From the IMG/VR virus record IMGVR_UViG_3300000230_000008, positions 1-24,455 of that record: a DNA stretch of 24,455 bases; one strand, given 5' to 3'. The notes beneath the pieces were generated by a model, which saw only the letters and a list, made by a program, of their open reading frames with translations, did not search any database and had not been told where the DNA came from. The stretch comes from a virus. The position numbers were made by a program, and so were the translations under genes. This document shows, in pieces, positions 1 to 7,338 of the stretch (its first letter is position 1; every line of letters begins with the position of its first letter).

Positions 1-644
1 ATAATGCCATTGTCTGCCCTAAAAACATATCTTGCAACACAAATCCCAACATCATAACCACTTATTCTTCGGATAGTTTTTTCGCCTTCAATCTCTCTGT
101 ATTCCGCCCCATTATCCTCAATAAGCATATTGTCAAGCGGGTCTTTGCCGGCCGCCCTCGAAGGGAATACAAGTTTATCCTTGGTGCCATCAAAACCTAT
201 AAAACATTCACAAGCTGTCATTGGCATTATAGAATGTTTCTCGTATAATTTTTTGAGCAAAGATTTGTCATTAAGCAGTCTTTGATTGCATTTAAAGTAG
301 TATTCTGCTAAATTTTCTCTTGCAATTTCTTTTTCTTTTGCAGGTTTGACAATATCCTCTATAGGTTCTTGCCTTTGAAACTCATAAGATTGCTGCCGTG
401 GTTGATTGCCCTTTTTGGCTTCAAATCTTCTTCTGGCTATTATTCCTGTTATTTCTTCGGCAAAATCACAAGCAAAGCAGTGAAGCACGTTTTTGGTGCG
501 ATTAAATTTAAGATTATCACCTTTTTTATCGCCTCCAGGGCATGCTGGACATCGCCATACCATCTCATGTCCTTGCACTTTATAGCTACTACCGAGAATG
601 GCTATAACTTCTTCTTCAGTTATTGGGTAATCTTCAAAATCCAT
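1..644 (-). CDS. DNA primase, zinc-finger N-terminal part (partial)
   Basis: The protein probably makes RNA primers for phage DNA replication. The first 214 residues are visible; the rest lies beyond the window edge at base 1. Residues about 29-62 form a CHC2-type zinc finger: CPAC, a GGDKKGDN stretch, then CFAC after VLH. This pattern is typical of DnaG-like and phage primase-helicase proteins. The start ATG at 644 has AAGGG about 7 bases upstream. A basic linker follows (about residues 75-110), and the TOPRIM core is expected after the visible part or near its end. It is the last visible gene of the leftmost minus-strand unit, downstream of the 665-1336 gene. I cannot tell whether a helicase domain is fused at the C-terminus. 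Confidence 0.8.
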   Translation of the reverse strand, partial: MDFEDYPITEEEVIAILGSSYKVQGHEMVWRCPACPGGDKKGDNLKFNRTKNVLHCFACDFAEEITGIIARRRFEAKKGNQPRQQSYEFQRQEPIEDIVKPAKEKEIARENLAEYYFKCNQRLLNDKSLLKKLYEKHSIMPMTACECFIGFDGTKDKLVFPSRAAGKDPLDNMLIEDNGAEYREIEGEKTIRRISGYDVGICVARYVFRADNGI

Positions 645-664
645 TGTCCAGCCCTTTCAAAATA

Positions 665-1336
665 TTAAATATACTTATAAAACTTTCTCAGTTTTTCTAT
701 CATGAACCTTGAACAAACACCTCTTGATAAGGCATTGTTTATCGAAGCTACACTTATCCCCGTGCTTTTTGATAATCCAGATCGGGAGATACCCTCTTTT
801 TCGCAAATCATATCTATCGGATTTTTTGGCTTGATTAAAAAAGCTGTGCTTAAATTGCCCATCTTAGCCGTTCCTAAGGCGGTATCTGCCATTTGCTGAG
901 GGCTTGGTGCAAAATCACCTACAAAAGCTTTGTATATCTTTAAAAACAATTCTGGCTTGCTCTCGATGTTGCTCACGTCAACATAATCTACATCAGGAAT
1001 AATATTCAAGGCTTTAGCCATATTTTCGAGAGTGCCTTTTCTCACAAAATTAAAGTTTTTGTCGTAAATAGCACAAGTTTTGATGACTTCTTCCTCGCAA
1101 TCAGAGAAGTTGATGCCTGCTACTTCCTCGCACCCTGCTGATTGTAGGGGCTTCAATTTAGCGTAGATCGCAAAATAATGCTTCCCTTTTACAAGGTAGT
1201 CGTTCTTTGCTTCAATGTTCATATTTTTAAAGAAAACTTCAATGTTTTTTGACTCTATTATTTCAAACTCATCTATTATAGAAGTTCTATCTAAAAGACT
1301 TAAAACTTCTCTTTGGCTGGCTAATGTTATTCTCAT
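665..1336 (-). CDS. Unknown protein with C-terminal HTH-like segment
   Basis: The protein has 223 residues. I do not recognise the N-terminal 160. The last 50 residues contain an arrangement typical of a helix-turn-helix: a Gly-Ile-Ser-Arg turn, then SGLSKSTGISVASINNALSR. This suggests DNA binding and perhaps a regulatory role. The start is chosen at the ATG at 1336 because GGAG lies 6 bases upstream; the earlier in-frame ATG at 1348 has no ribosome site and itself contains that GGAG. It is the first gene after promoter P1 (1358-1391) and lies 20 bases before the primase gene, so the two are probably co-transcribed. The function is inferred only from the HTH-like segment. Confidence 0.7.
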   Translation of the reverse strand: MRITLASQREVLSLLDRTSIIDEFEIIESKNIEVFFKNMNIEAKNDYLVKGKHYFAIYAKLKPLQSAGCEEVAGINFSDCEEEVIKTCAIYDKNFNFVRKGTLENMAKALNIIPDVDYVDVSNIESKPELFLKIYKAFVGDFAPSPQQMADTALGTAKMGNLSTAFLIKPKNPIDMICEKEGISRSGLSKSTGISVASINNALSRGVCSRFMIEKLRKFYKYI

Positions 1337-1357
1337 TTTTGTCTCCATTTCTTATAT

Positions 1358-1391
1358 TATTATAACTTATATTTAACTATTCTCGTGGACT
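1358..1391 (-). promoter_or_regulatory. Minus-strand promoter P1, TCCACGAGA type
   Basis: Read on the minus strand, the box AGTCCACGAGA (1391-1381) lies 20 bases before TATAAT (1364-1359), within GTTATAATA. The same arrangement recurs at 3971-4003, 9069-9101 and 13138-13170. The box overlaps the last codons of the GIY-YIG gene (Ser-Pro-Arg-Glu-stop). It should drive the HTH protein and the primase. The -35 region does not resemble TTGACA. Confidence 0.65.
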
Positions 1392-1727
1392 CTTAAATCC
1401 ATTTTTATAGTTATGCTTTCCAATCCTTTTTTCGGTACTAGCGTCGTGTCTCACTTGTGTATTATAGCCATATTTTATGCTTTGGTGTTGGTTAATTAGT
1501 TCGTTTTCTCTTTTGCTTAAATTTTTATAATTATTTGCCTTAGCTATAATCTGCCATATAAATTGTCTAAGTCCAAACTCCCTTAGGGCTGAATGAAATT
1601 TATCTTTCCTATTTCGCTTAAATGCCTCGTAGACATGATCTCGCCTTCTCTCACAAAGAAATTTCTTAGTTTGTCCGATATAAACTTCTCCAGTTATCAA
1701 ATTTTCAACTTTATAGATTTTGTACAT
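1377..1727 (-). CDS. GIY-YIG homing endonuclease
   Basis: This 116-residue protein is a free-standing GIY-YIG nuclease, a family that cuts DNA to spread its own gene. The motif is at the very N-terminus: YKIYKVEN, then GEVYIGQT. Next come the catalytic-type arginine stretch CERRRDHV and, further on, KRENELIN with the expected glutamate, and YGYNTQ. The start ATG at 1727 shares one base with the stop of the upstream exonuclease gene (TAATG) and has AAGGG 8 bases upstream; a longer reading frame exists but is not needed. The gene is wedged between the exonuclease gene and promoter P1, as expected of a mobile insertion. It has no recognisable C-terminal DNA-binding domain beyond a basic tail. 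Confidence 0.85.
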   Translation of the reverse strand: MYKIYKVENLITGEVYIGQTKKFLCERRRDHVYEAFKRNRKDKFHSALREFGLRQFIWQIIAKANNYKNLSKRENELINQHQSIKYGYNTQVRHDASTEKRIGKHNYKNGFKSPRE

Positions 1728-2311
1728 TAAAGTAACCCTTGTTCTAAGATATAGGAATGCCACCCTTGCAGATTGGTTATTCTGTCCATTAGACTCTCTC
1801 TGGAAATTCTAATCCAGTCTATTCTTGCTCCGCCATTCCCCCATTTTGGATAGTCGCAAACGACTAAATAGCAGAACTGCAAATCGTCATCCAAGCAAAA
1901 GTAGTGGATTATCTGCAACCAGGTCGTATCGGGAATAATCATATTTTGCAAATCATAAAGCCCTGAACTGGTCGACTTGCACTCACAAAAACCGCTCATG
2001 CCTTCCTCGAAAACCAAGGCATCAAAACTTCCTGCAATTCTCTCATCTTTGCTAGAGTACCATAGAGCATACCCCTTTGTCGGGCAAACTAAGGTTTGCT
2101 TTGAAATAGCAGGCAAGTGTCTAAAAATTGTCAAAATACTTTCTTCGCAGCTTACTCCAAAATTCACAGCAGGGTTTTTGTCCATTTGCTCTTGAGTTTT
2201 TAGGGCATAATTGCTTTCAATACCTACATACTTGCCAACAGTAGTGCCAGTGAGACACGACTTGCGTGCCTCTAGCCACTCTTCTTTCGTAAGGAACTCT
2301 GCTTTACGCAT
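1727..2311 (-). CDS. YqaJ/lambda-type recombination exonuclease
   Basis: This is a likely 5'-3' double-strand DNA exonuclease of the YqaJ viral recombinase family (PD-(D/E)XK fold), 194 residues. The N-terminus has EEWLEARKSCLTGTTVGKYVG, matching the family's start, where a Trp and a nearby Arg precede a Gly-Thr/Ser loop. Residues GVSCEESIL follow. The catalytic core is GSFDALV (Asp) followed by GFCECKS (Glu-x-Lys), then WLQIIHYF with the conserved Gln. It starts one base inside the stop of the annealing-protein gene (TAATG), so translation is probably coupled. With the ERF-type protein and the DUF1351-like protein it forms a classic exonuclease plus annealase recombination pair. Confidence 0.85.
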   Translation of the reverse strand: MRKAEFLTKEEWLEARKSCLTGTTVGKYVGIESNYALKTQEQMDKNPAVNFGVSCEESILTIFRHLPAISKQTLVCPTKGYALWYSSKDERIAGSFDALVFEEGMSGFCECKSTSSGLYDLQNMIIPDTTWLQIIHYFCLDDDLQFCYLVVCDYPKWGNGGARIDWIRISRESLMDRITNLQGWHSYILEQGLL

Positions 2312-3147
2312 TAGTCGTACAAAGCCTCAATGCTTTGCTTCCCTACTTTTTGCGGTGTTGGTTCTTCAATCTTCAATGCTTCTTGCACCACTTCTTTAGC
2401 TGTAACCTTGGGAGGTTCAACCGCAGGCGGAGGTGTGATTTTTGGCGGAGAAGGAGGCAATGGTGGTGGAGTTGCGACAGGCTCTTTAGGTGCCTCAACT
2501 ATATCGGTATCACCTTCAGGTGGCAAATTAAATGCTACCTCGACCTCCTTGATTATCTCCTCAGTCGTCATTTTATCTTCTTCCCTGTCGTCCTTGATAG
2601 CTTCCGCTTGAACAGGAGGGGCGACAGGCGGTGGTGGAACAATAACTTTTTCTGTCATAGGTGGTGCAGGAATTGACGGAGCAGGAATTCCCCTTGCAGT
2701 GGTATAGTCAGCATCGCCAACTACTGAAACGCTTTCCTTGCTATTATCTTCTATCTTGTACAACATCATGGCTAAACGTCTGTTGAAATAAGTCATGGCG
2801 GCTCCAACTTGTTGGGCTTCACTCGCAGCCATTTTTCTTGGGACTTCAAAAGGGCATTCAGTACCTTTGATTTCTCCAGTAGGGATGTCTATTACGTTAT
2901 AGAAACACATGCCTCTTTGTTCATCAATTTTAAATTCTGAAAAAAGCTCGTGCAGTAATTCCTGCTCAAGGCAAAAGTCAATAATCTGTTGAGGCTTATA
3001 ATAGTCGTATTTAGCCCCTCCTCCAGCCTTGCCAGCCCCTTCTTTTGAAAGCTGAGTTTCGCCCCATGCTTTTCTTATACAGTTAATTTTTTGAAGCAAA
3101 TTCAAGTCTCGCTCATTTTCTTCAATTTTTTCAACTTTTTTGGTCAT
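2311..3147 (-). CDS. ERF-family single-strand annealing protein
   Basis: This 278-residue protein probably anneals complementary single strands produced by the neighbouring exonuclease. Residues 1-130 fit the ERF family: a leading helix (LLQKINCIRKAW), GGGAKYDYYKPQQIIDFC, then SEAQQVGAAMTYFNRRLAMM, the family's Gly-Ala-x-x-Thr-Tyr signature near the end of the core. From about residue 150 the protein is Pro-rich and acidic, with repeated PPP/PPL runs, and probably disordered; such tails often bind SSB or partner proteins. The start ATG at 3147 has AAAGGAG upstream. It lies 18 bases after the DUF1351-like gene and overlaps the exonuclease start by one base. Confidence 0.8.
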   Translation of the reverse strand: MTKKVEKIEENERDLNLLQKINCIRKAWGETQLSKEGAGKAGGGAKYDYYKPQQIIDFCLEQELLHELFSEFKIDEQRGMCFYNVIDIPTGEIKGTECPFEVPRKMAASEAQQVGAAMTYFNRRLAMMLYKIEDNSKESVSVVGDADYTTARGIPAPSIPAPPMTEKVIVPPPPVAPPVQAEAIKDDREEDKMTTEEIIKEVEVAFNLPPEGDTDIVEAPKEPVATPPPLPPSPPKITPPPAVEPPKVTAKEVVQEALKIEEPTPQKVGKQSIEALYD

Positions 3148-3165
3148 TTTATTCTCCTTTTAGTT

Positions 3166-3939
3166 CTAAACTATTTCCCAATCAACTACAAGTCCATCAA
3201 GGAAAGCTTGCAAAGCTTTAACTTTGGACCGAGGTAATTGGTTTATCTTTATAGTCAAATCGACTTTTTTCTCAAATGTGGTGGCTGGCTGTATAGCTTC
3301 TGTTGCCATCATGGCTTTTATTTCCGACTCGCTTTTATATCTTTGCTGATGTTCATCTATTGCCGCAGTCAGCTTTAAACCGTTGCTGAAATATATTGCG
3401 ATAATAGCTTCACTATCGTCAGCATTTCTATTGATAAAATTTAAGTCAGAGGTTTTTGCTTCAGCCCAATCTTTGAGTTGCTTCTCTATAATAGTAAGTG
3501 TCGTAGTTTTATTTGCCATACTTGGCTCAAAAAACATTTCGAATTTTAATAAATTTTTGAAAGGACATGCCTCTAATGTGAAGTTGAAGAGTTGGGTTAT
3601 TATAGAGATTTTTTGCTCTCTTTCCTGCTCCTCGAGAGTCTTGACCTTGGCTTTTATGTCAGATATACCGCTTACGCAAAGTTGCTCTAATTCCTTACAT
3701 TGCTCAATGCAGGGGTTAATATATTCGAGAAATCTCGCAGTTTCATCAATTCTAAATCTACCTATACGGTCTTTAACCTTATTGATTTCAGCTATGCCTG
3801 TTTTGACATCTTTTTCGTTGTCCTTGTTGAGTTCAGTTATAGCATTTAACTTATTAATTCTGGTCAATAGCTCATCTTTAACCAAACTATATTCACTCAA
3901 GACTGGGACTTGTGGCAATAGTTTTTTAGTTTCTTCCAA
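3166..3939 (-). CDS. DUF1351-like coiled-coil recombination-associated protein
   Basis: This 257-residue, charged, mainly helical protein has a predicted coiled coil at about residues 40-120 (Lys/Glu-rich heptads), a middle domain, and a C-terminus ending in TIKINQLPRSKVKALQAFL. Length, helix pattern and position just upstream of an ERF annealase fit DUF1351 proteins, which lie next to RecT/ERF genes in many phages; their activity is unknown. The start is TTG at 3939 with AAGGAC 8 bases upstream; no ATG fits. It is the first gene after promoter P4 (3971-4003), so it heads the recombination transcription unit. The family assignment is by pattern and moderate only. Confidence 0.6.
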   Translation of the reverse strand: MEETKKLLPQVPVLSEYSLVKDELLTRINKLNAITELNKDNEKDVKTGIAEINKVKDRIGRFRIDETARFLEYINPCIEQCKELEQLCVSGISDIKAKVKTLEEQEREQKISIITQLFNFTLEACPFKNLLKFEMFFEPSMANKTTTLTIIEKQLKDWAEAKTSDLNFINRNADDSEAIIAIYFSNGLKLTAAIDEHQQRYKSESEIKAMMATEAIQPATTFEKKVDLTIKINQLPRSKVKALQAFLDGLVVDWEIV

Positions 3940-3970
3940 TTTATTATGTCCTTATTTTTGTATCTTAATG

Positions 3971-4003
3971 TATTATAACATAAAATATTTAATTTAGTGG
4001 ACT
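3971..4003 (-). promoter_or_regulatory. Minus-strand promoter P4, TCCAC type
   Basis: On the minus strand AGTCCACTAAA is followed after 19 bases by TATAAT (3977-3972), again within GTTATAATA. The box overlaps the stop codon of the 78-aa gene. The leader carries AAGATACAAAAAT, which is also present after promoter P5 and nearly so after P2. It should drive the DUF1351-like, annealase, exonuclease and GIY-YIG genes. Confidence 0.65.
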
Positions 4004-4238
4004 AATTGTTTTTAAGATTGTCCATTTGGGAGTTTATGCTTGAGAGTTTGACATCAATAGCCTTTACTTTGAGCATTAGGTCATATTTTTGGTCAAGAAG
4101 TTCATGTTTCTCCTTGTTTAAAAGCTTCATTTTCCCTACTCGATATGCGATAGGGTCGATTTCTTGCTTCATTTCAGCAGAATAGTAATCGGCAAGATCG
4201 CCATTTCTCATAGCTTTCCATCTTAGTTCTTCAGTCAT
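4002..4238 (-). CDS. Unknown small coiled-coil protein
   Basis: This 78-residue protein is not recognised. The C-terminal half (from LLNKEKHELL to the end) is a Leu/Lys-rich helix consistent with a short coiled coil, suggesting self-association or binding to a partner. The start ATG at 4238 has AAGGAG 7 bases upstream; this ribosome site overlaps the stop of the upstream 61-aa gene, so the two are in one operon. The gene ends exactly where promoter P4 begins. Confidence 0.6.
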   Translation of the reverse strand: MTEELRWKAMRNGDLADYYSAEMKQEIDPIAYRVGKMKLLNKEKHELLDQKYDLMLKVKAIDVKLSSINSQMDNLKNN

Positions 4239-4250
4239 CGAATTTCTCCT

Positions 4251-4436
4251 TTATTTGCTTACCCTTTCAAAAACATCAGCACACAGCTTGCCTATTTTAC
4301 TGTCGATTAAATTAATTTCAGGCAGAAGCTTTTCAACTTCCTTATTGCCTTCCATTAAATTAGACATAAATCCTATGGCTATATTTTGCTTGTCTATTTT
4401 ATGTAATCTTTCGCTATTTAGTTTATATACTTTCAT
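4251..4436 (-). CDS. Unknown 61-aa protein
   Basis: This small protein is not recognised. It is mostly helical by composition, with one Cys and alternating charged residues. Its ATG at 4436 overlaps the TAA stop of the upstream membrane-protein gene by one base (TAATG), which points to translational coupling. It belongs to the run from the SF2 helicase to the 78-aa coiled-coil protein. Confidence 0.55.
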   Translation of the reverse strand: MKVYKLNSERLHKIDKQNIAIGFMSNLMEGNKEVEKLLPEINLIDSKIGKLCADVFERVSK

Positions 4437-4597
4437 TATATCTTCCTCGTTTTAATTAATGCGCCTATGCTTAAACAGCATAACCCAAAAGCTAAAACAA
4501 AAACAGTTTTAATCTCGTTATTCTTATTTTGTTTCCTCTTTCCAAAAGTCGTAGAATCAGACTTCGGGGGATAACTCACTATTGGTCTTATTTTCAT
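4436..4597 (-). CDS. Small single-pass membrane protein
   Basis: This is a 53-residue reading frame. A polar, basic N-terminus of about 30 residues is followed by one hydrophobic segment (TVFVLAFGLCCLSIGALI) and a short basic tail ending KTRKI, so the C-terminal Lys/Arg probably face the cytoplasm. The ATG at 4597 has AAAGGAG 8 bases upstream, overlapping the stop of the helicase gene, and the stop overlaps the next start by one base. This tight fit on both sides is the main reason to call it a gene. The function is unknown. Confidence 0.6.
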   Translation of the reverse strand: MKIRPIVSYPPKSDSTTFGKRKQNKNNEIKTVFVLAFGLCCLSIGALIKTRKI

Positions 4598-4607
4598 AAA
4601 TTCTCCT

Positions 4608-6245
4608 TTAGCTCATTAGATTATAAAGGTTCACGAAGGCTCTGTTGTATGGATCTTTCAGTTGGCCTAAGAAAGCTTTTGCCTTCCGTAGCTTCTTGCT
4701 GTAGTACCTTAAGGCTCCCAACTTTGGGTCATATTTTGTACAAATGGTATGAAAAACATACCAGCAATTTGCCTTTTTAGCGGTAGTAGTTAGAGGGTAT
4801 GGATATCTAGCAGAAGAATAGTCTTTGTCAGTTTTAAACATAGGGCTTCCATCTTCTCTGAGTCCATAGCACCATTTCTTTTCAGGTCGACCTGAAACCA
4901 TTTTGCCTGTTGGTTCTGTTCTTATGATACATGGTAATCCTGCAAACTCGTGGACTAAATCATGTAATTCTCTTTGTACGGACTTTAATTTTATCAATTT
5001 CTCGAAATCTTTTTTAGCTTTAGCCGTTCCGCCTCCGCTTCCCCCATCATCTTGAACCTTTAAAATATATCCACATTCAGGACATTCATTCTCTGCAATA
5101 TCAAAAACAGTTCCGCATGCTGGGCATTCTATTTGGTCAAATTCTTCTTGAGAAGCTTTTTCTGGAGCATGGACGTAAGACTGAATAGCATCGACCTCAA
5201 GATGGCGAAAGCTGTTCCCAACAAAATCAATAAACAAGCATTCAGTTTTACCGATTTCAGGGCACAGCCTTAACCCTCTACCGAGGCATTGTATGTGCCT
5301 TCTGAGTATTTTAGTAGGATTAAGCGACATTATGCACTCAATGCTCGGCTCGTCAAACCCTGCGACATAAAGCCCGACGTTAAATAACACCTCTATATCG
5401 CCGTTCTTGTAGTCAATAAGAGTTCGCTCTCTCTCCGCTTCCGATATTTCAGCAGAAACAGCCTTTGCCCTTACTCCGTTCATTCGGAAAAATCTTGCAT
5501 AATGCTCGGCAGATTTAACAGTAGAACAAAAAGCAAGCGTTTTCTTGTTTCTTGCATGCTCTGCCCAAAGGCTGAAAACTTTATCAACTTTCTCTGTATC
5601 AACCACAATGTCGTCGATAGCTCCAGAGTCATAGTCACCAGTGCTTGTTACTTTTACCTTCGAGAAGTCAAACAAATCAATCGTCAAATGCCTTGGTCTA
5701 GCCAAATAACCTTGCTCTATAAGTTCTCTTATATCTGTACCGAGAATAAATTCTTCAAAACCTTCTAACAAATACCCTTTCATGCACCATGGAGTGGCAG
5801 TGACCCCAACCAAAACACAATCATCGCTGCTTAGGTCTTTTATCTTCTGTAATGAAGCTCCTGAGGCATATTGATGGACTTCATCGCAATAAATTACATT
5901 AAATTGCTCAAGCCATTTTTGGTAATTTTCAGACTTTAGTCTTGATCTCAAAGTCTGAAGCATAGCGACTGTCACATTTTCTGGGCGGAAAATATTTGGA
6001 GACAAGACTCCAAAAGGCACTTGACTAGTTCCCCATCTAGCTGTTTGTTTCAAAAGTTCAACCCTGTCGACGACAATCAAAGTTTTATAACCTATTTTCG
6101 AGGACTTTATGGCGAAATCCGCCATGCAAACCGTCTTACCGGCTCCTGTCGGAAGTGAATATAGGACTGTCTTTTTGCCTACCCCGATAGCCTTTGCAAG
6201 TTTTTTATTTGCATTTGTCTGATAATCCCTAAGTTGCAGAGTCAA
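4608..6245 (-). CDS. Superfamily 2 DNA/RNA helicase with zinc ribbon
   Basis: This is an ATP-dependent helicase or translocase, 545 residues. Motifs in order are RDYQ (6-9), motif I PTGAGKT (32-38), motif II DEVH (121-124), motif III TATP (about 150), and motif VI QCLGRGLR (about 340), all intact. A four-Cys zinc ribbon (CPAC then CPECG) follows at about 389-407, then a Gly-rich linker and a roughly 120-residue C-terminal domain ending near the stop. The start is TTG at 6245 with GAGG 9 bases upstream; no suitable ATG exists before the Q motif, so this rare start is likely real. The gene begins 17 bases inside the MT-A70 gene. Such helicases in phages act in replication initiation or recombination. 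Confidence 0.85.
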   Translation of the reverse strand: MTLQLRDYQTNANKKLAKAIGVGKKTVLYSLPTGAGKTVCMADFAIKSSKIGYKTLIVVDRVELLKQTARWGTSQVPFGVLSPNIFRPENVTVAMLQTLRSRLKSENYQKWLEQFNVIYCDEVHQYASGASLQKIKDLSSDDCVLVGVTATPWCMKGYLLEGFEEFILGTDIRELIEQGYLARPRHLTIDLFDFSKVKVTSTGDYDSGAIDDIVVDTEKVDKVFSLWAEHARNKKTLAFCSTVKSAEHYARFFRMNGVRAKAVSAEISEAERERTLIDYKNGDIEVLFNVGLYVAGFDEPSIECIMSLNPTKILRRHIQCLGRGLRLCPEIGKTECLFIDFVGNSFRHLEVDAIQSYVHAPEKASQEEFDQIECPACGTVFDIAENECPECGYILKVQDDGGSGGGTAKAKKDFEKLIKLKSVQRELHDLVHEFAGLPCIIRTEPTGKMVSGRPEKKWCYGLREDGSPMFKTDKDYSSARYPYPLTTTAKKANCWYVFHTICTKYDPKLGALRYYSKKLRKAKAFLGQLKDPYNRAFVNLYNLMS

Positions 6246-6810
6246 ATTTATTTACCTCGTTGCCAAAACTATCAAATCCTGTCCTGCCCTCCCTAGCAAA
6301 TACGCTTATTTTTTTCAATTCAGGGTACATAAGGCCAATTCTTCTGTAAACCTCGTCAGGTTTCCTGCTATGTTCCCTAATAGGCTCTGCTATAATTTGG
6401 CTTATTAACTTTTGGCTTGGTTTGAACTTTCCGCCATTCTTGCCTTTAATGCCGAGCAAAACTATTTCTGAATTACTGCCCGAATAGTAGCCTGGGTTAA
6501 TCCTATAACTTCCGTCTTTATTTATTTTAATCCATACAAAAGCCGTAGTCTTGCACTTAAAGCCCCATGATTTCATTAATTCGATGGCGAAATCTAGCCG
6601 AGGCATGGTAGCCCACATAAACATGATGCAGTTATCAGAGGCAAGTTCATTAATAGTATCTTTAAAATCTAAAAGCTCCTTGTCCTTCATCAACGGGTAA
6701 TGCTTTGCAGCTCCACCACCGGATTTTGTCTGCCCTTTAGAAAAGCCGCAAGCCCCTTCTCTTGGATTGTAGAACCATGGTGGGTCTATCTCAATCAAGT
6801 CATATTTCAT
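6229..6810 (-). CDS. MT-A70-family adenine N6 methyltransferase
   Basis: This 193-residue S-adenosylmethionine-dependent methyltransferase of the MT-A70 family probably modifies adenine in DNA. The catalytic DPPW is at residues 9-12, just after the start, as usual for this family. Further family features are HYPLM at about 37-41, FMWATMPRLDFAIELMKSWGF, VWIKINKDG, the GYYSGSNSEIVLLGIKG stretch, and the C-terminal HSRKPDEVYRRI, the classic MT-A70 motif. The start ATG at 6810 overlaps the stop of the DUF5664-type gene (ATGA). No restriction enzyme is nearby, so the role is probably protection of phage DNA from host restriction, or marking DNA. Confidence 0.9.
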   Translation of the reverse strand: MKYDLIEIDPPWFYNPREGACGFSKGQTKSGGGAAKHYPLMKDKELLDFKDTINELASDNCIMFMWATMPRLDFAIELMKSWGFKCKTTAFVWIKINKDGSYRINPGYYSGSNSEIVLLGIKGKNGGKFKPSQKLISQIIAEPIREHSRKPDEVYRRIGLMYPELKKISVFAREGRTGFDSFGNEVNKFDSAT

Positions 6811-7325
6811 GGCTTGAACGGCTCCGTATAACTGAAACCTTCTGTTTCCTTAGTAGCTATTGCCATGTGCATCCTGCAAAGAGCATGCTCAAGGTGGTCA
6901 TCTTGCGTATCGCCAGCAAGCAATGCCAAAAGGTGAATTAAGGCATGATTAATGTGCTGCTCTCTTGGTATTAACCTCCAATTATTTACAGGATAGCCTT
7001 TCCCACCGTTACTTTGAGTTACTCCATATTGCAGGACTTTGCCGATTAAAATTAATCGCTTGACTGCCTCAGGTTCTAAGCAGTTCATGGAGTTATATAA
7101 AGATTGAACTTTATAGCCTCTCATATAATCGCAAATAAACTTTATAGACATTTCAACGTTCCCATGGTACTCGTCCCCAGAATCTATTACGTTTTTCAAG
7201 ACATCAGGGTCAATAAGATACAAATATGCAGGGCTTTTGCTCTGTAATCCGCCTTGAGCGTTTTGCTCAATTTCAGCATCTTTGCCAATACCGTCAATGA
7301 AAGTTGCGTTTAATTTTTTGTTCAT
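6807..7325 (-). CDS. DUF5664-type (dATP/dGTP diphosphohydrolase N-terminal-like) protein
   Basis: This 172-residue protein shows the pattern of the phage DUF5664 family, also named dATP/dGTP diphosphohydrolase N-terminal domain: GGLQSKSPAYLYLIDPDVL near residue 25, then YPVNNWRLIP, HALIHLLALLAGDTQDD and HLEHALCRMHMAI toward the C-terminus. The paired His/Asp positions may bind metal. The start ATG at 7325 has AAAGGAG upstream. It lies 13 bases after the sliding-clamp gene. In context it may trim the nucleotide pool during phage DNA synthesis, together with the MazG-like and deoxyribosyltransferase-like genes further upstream. The catalytic role of this domain alone is not established, so the activity is inference. 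Confidence 0.6.
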   Translation of the reverse strand: MNKKLNATFIDGIGKDAEIEQNAQGGLQSKSPAYLYLIDPDVLKNVIDSGDEYHGNVEMSIKFICDYMRGYKVQSLYNSMNCLEPEAVKRLILIGKVLQYGVTQSNGGKGYPVNNWRLIPREQHINHALIHLLALLAGDTQDDHLEHALCRMHMAIATKETEGFSYTEPFKP

Positions 7326-7338
7326 GTTCTCTCCTTTG

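Noticed and set aside
369-668. Plus-strand 99-aa frame opposite the primase gene
   Set aside because: It is antisense to a clear zinc-finger primase and has Phe/Ile-rich composition typical of a reverse-strand shadow.
2335-2676. Plus-strand frames rich in Gly, Trp and Arg opposite the annealing protein
   Set aside because: The composition is the antisense of the Pro-rich tail of the ERF-type protein; no ribosome site.
4925-4950. TCCACGAG box inside the helicase gene with TATCAT at the right spacing
   Set aside because: It lies within conserved coding sequence and has a poor -10, so it was not listed as a promoter feature, only mentioned in the promoter finding.
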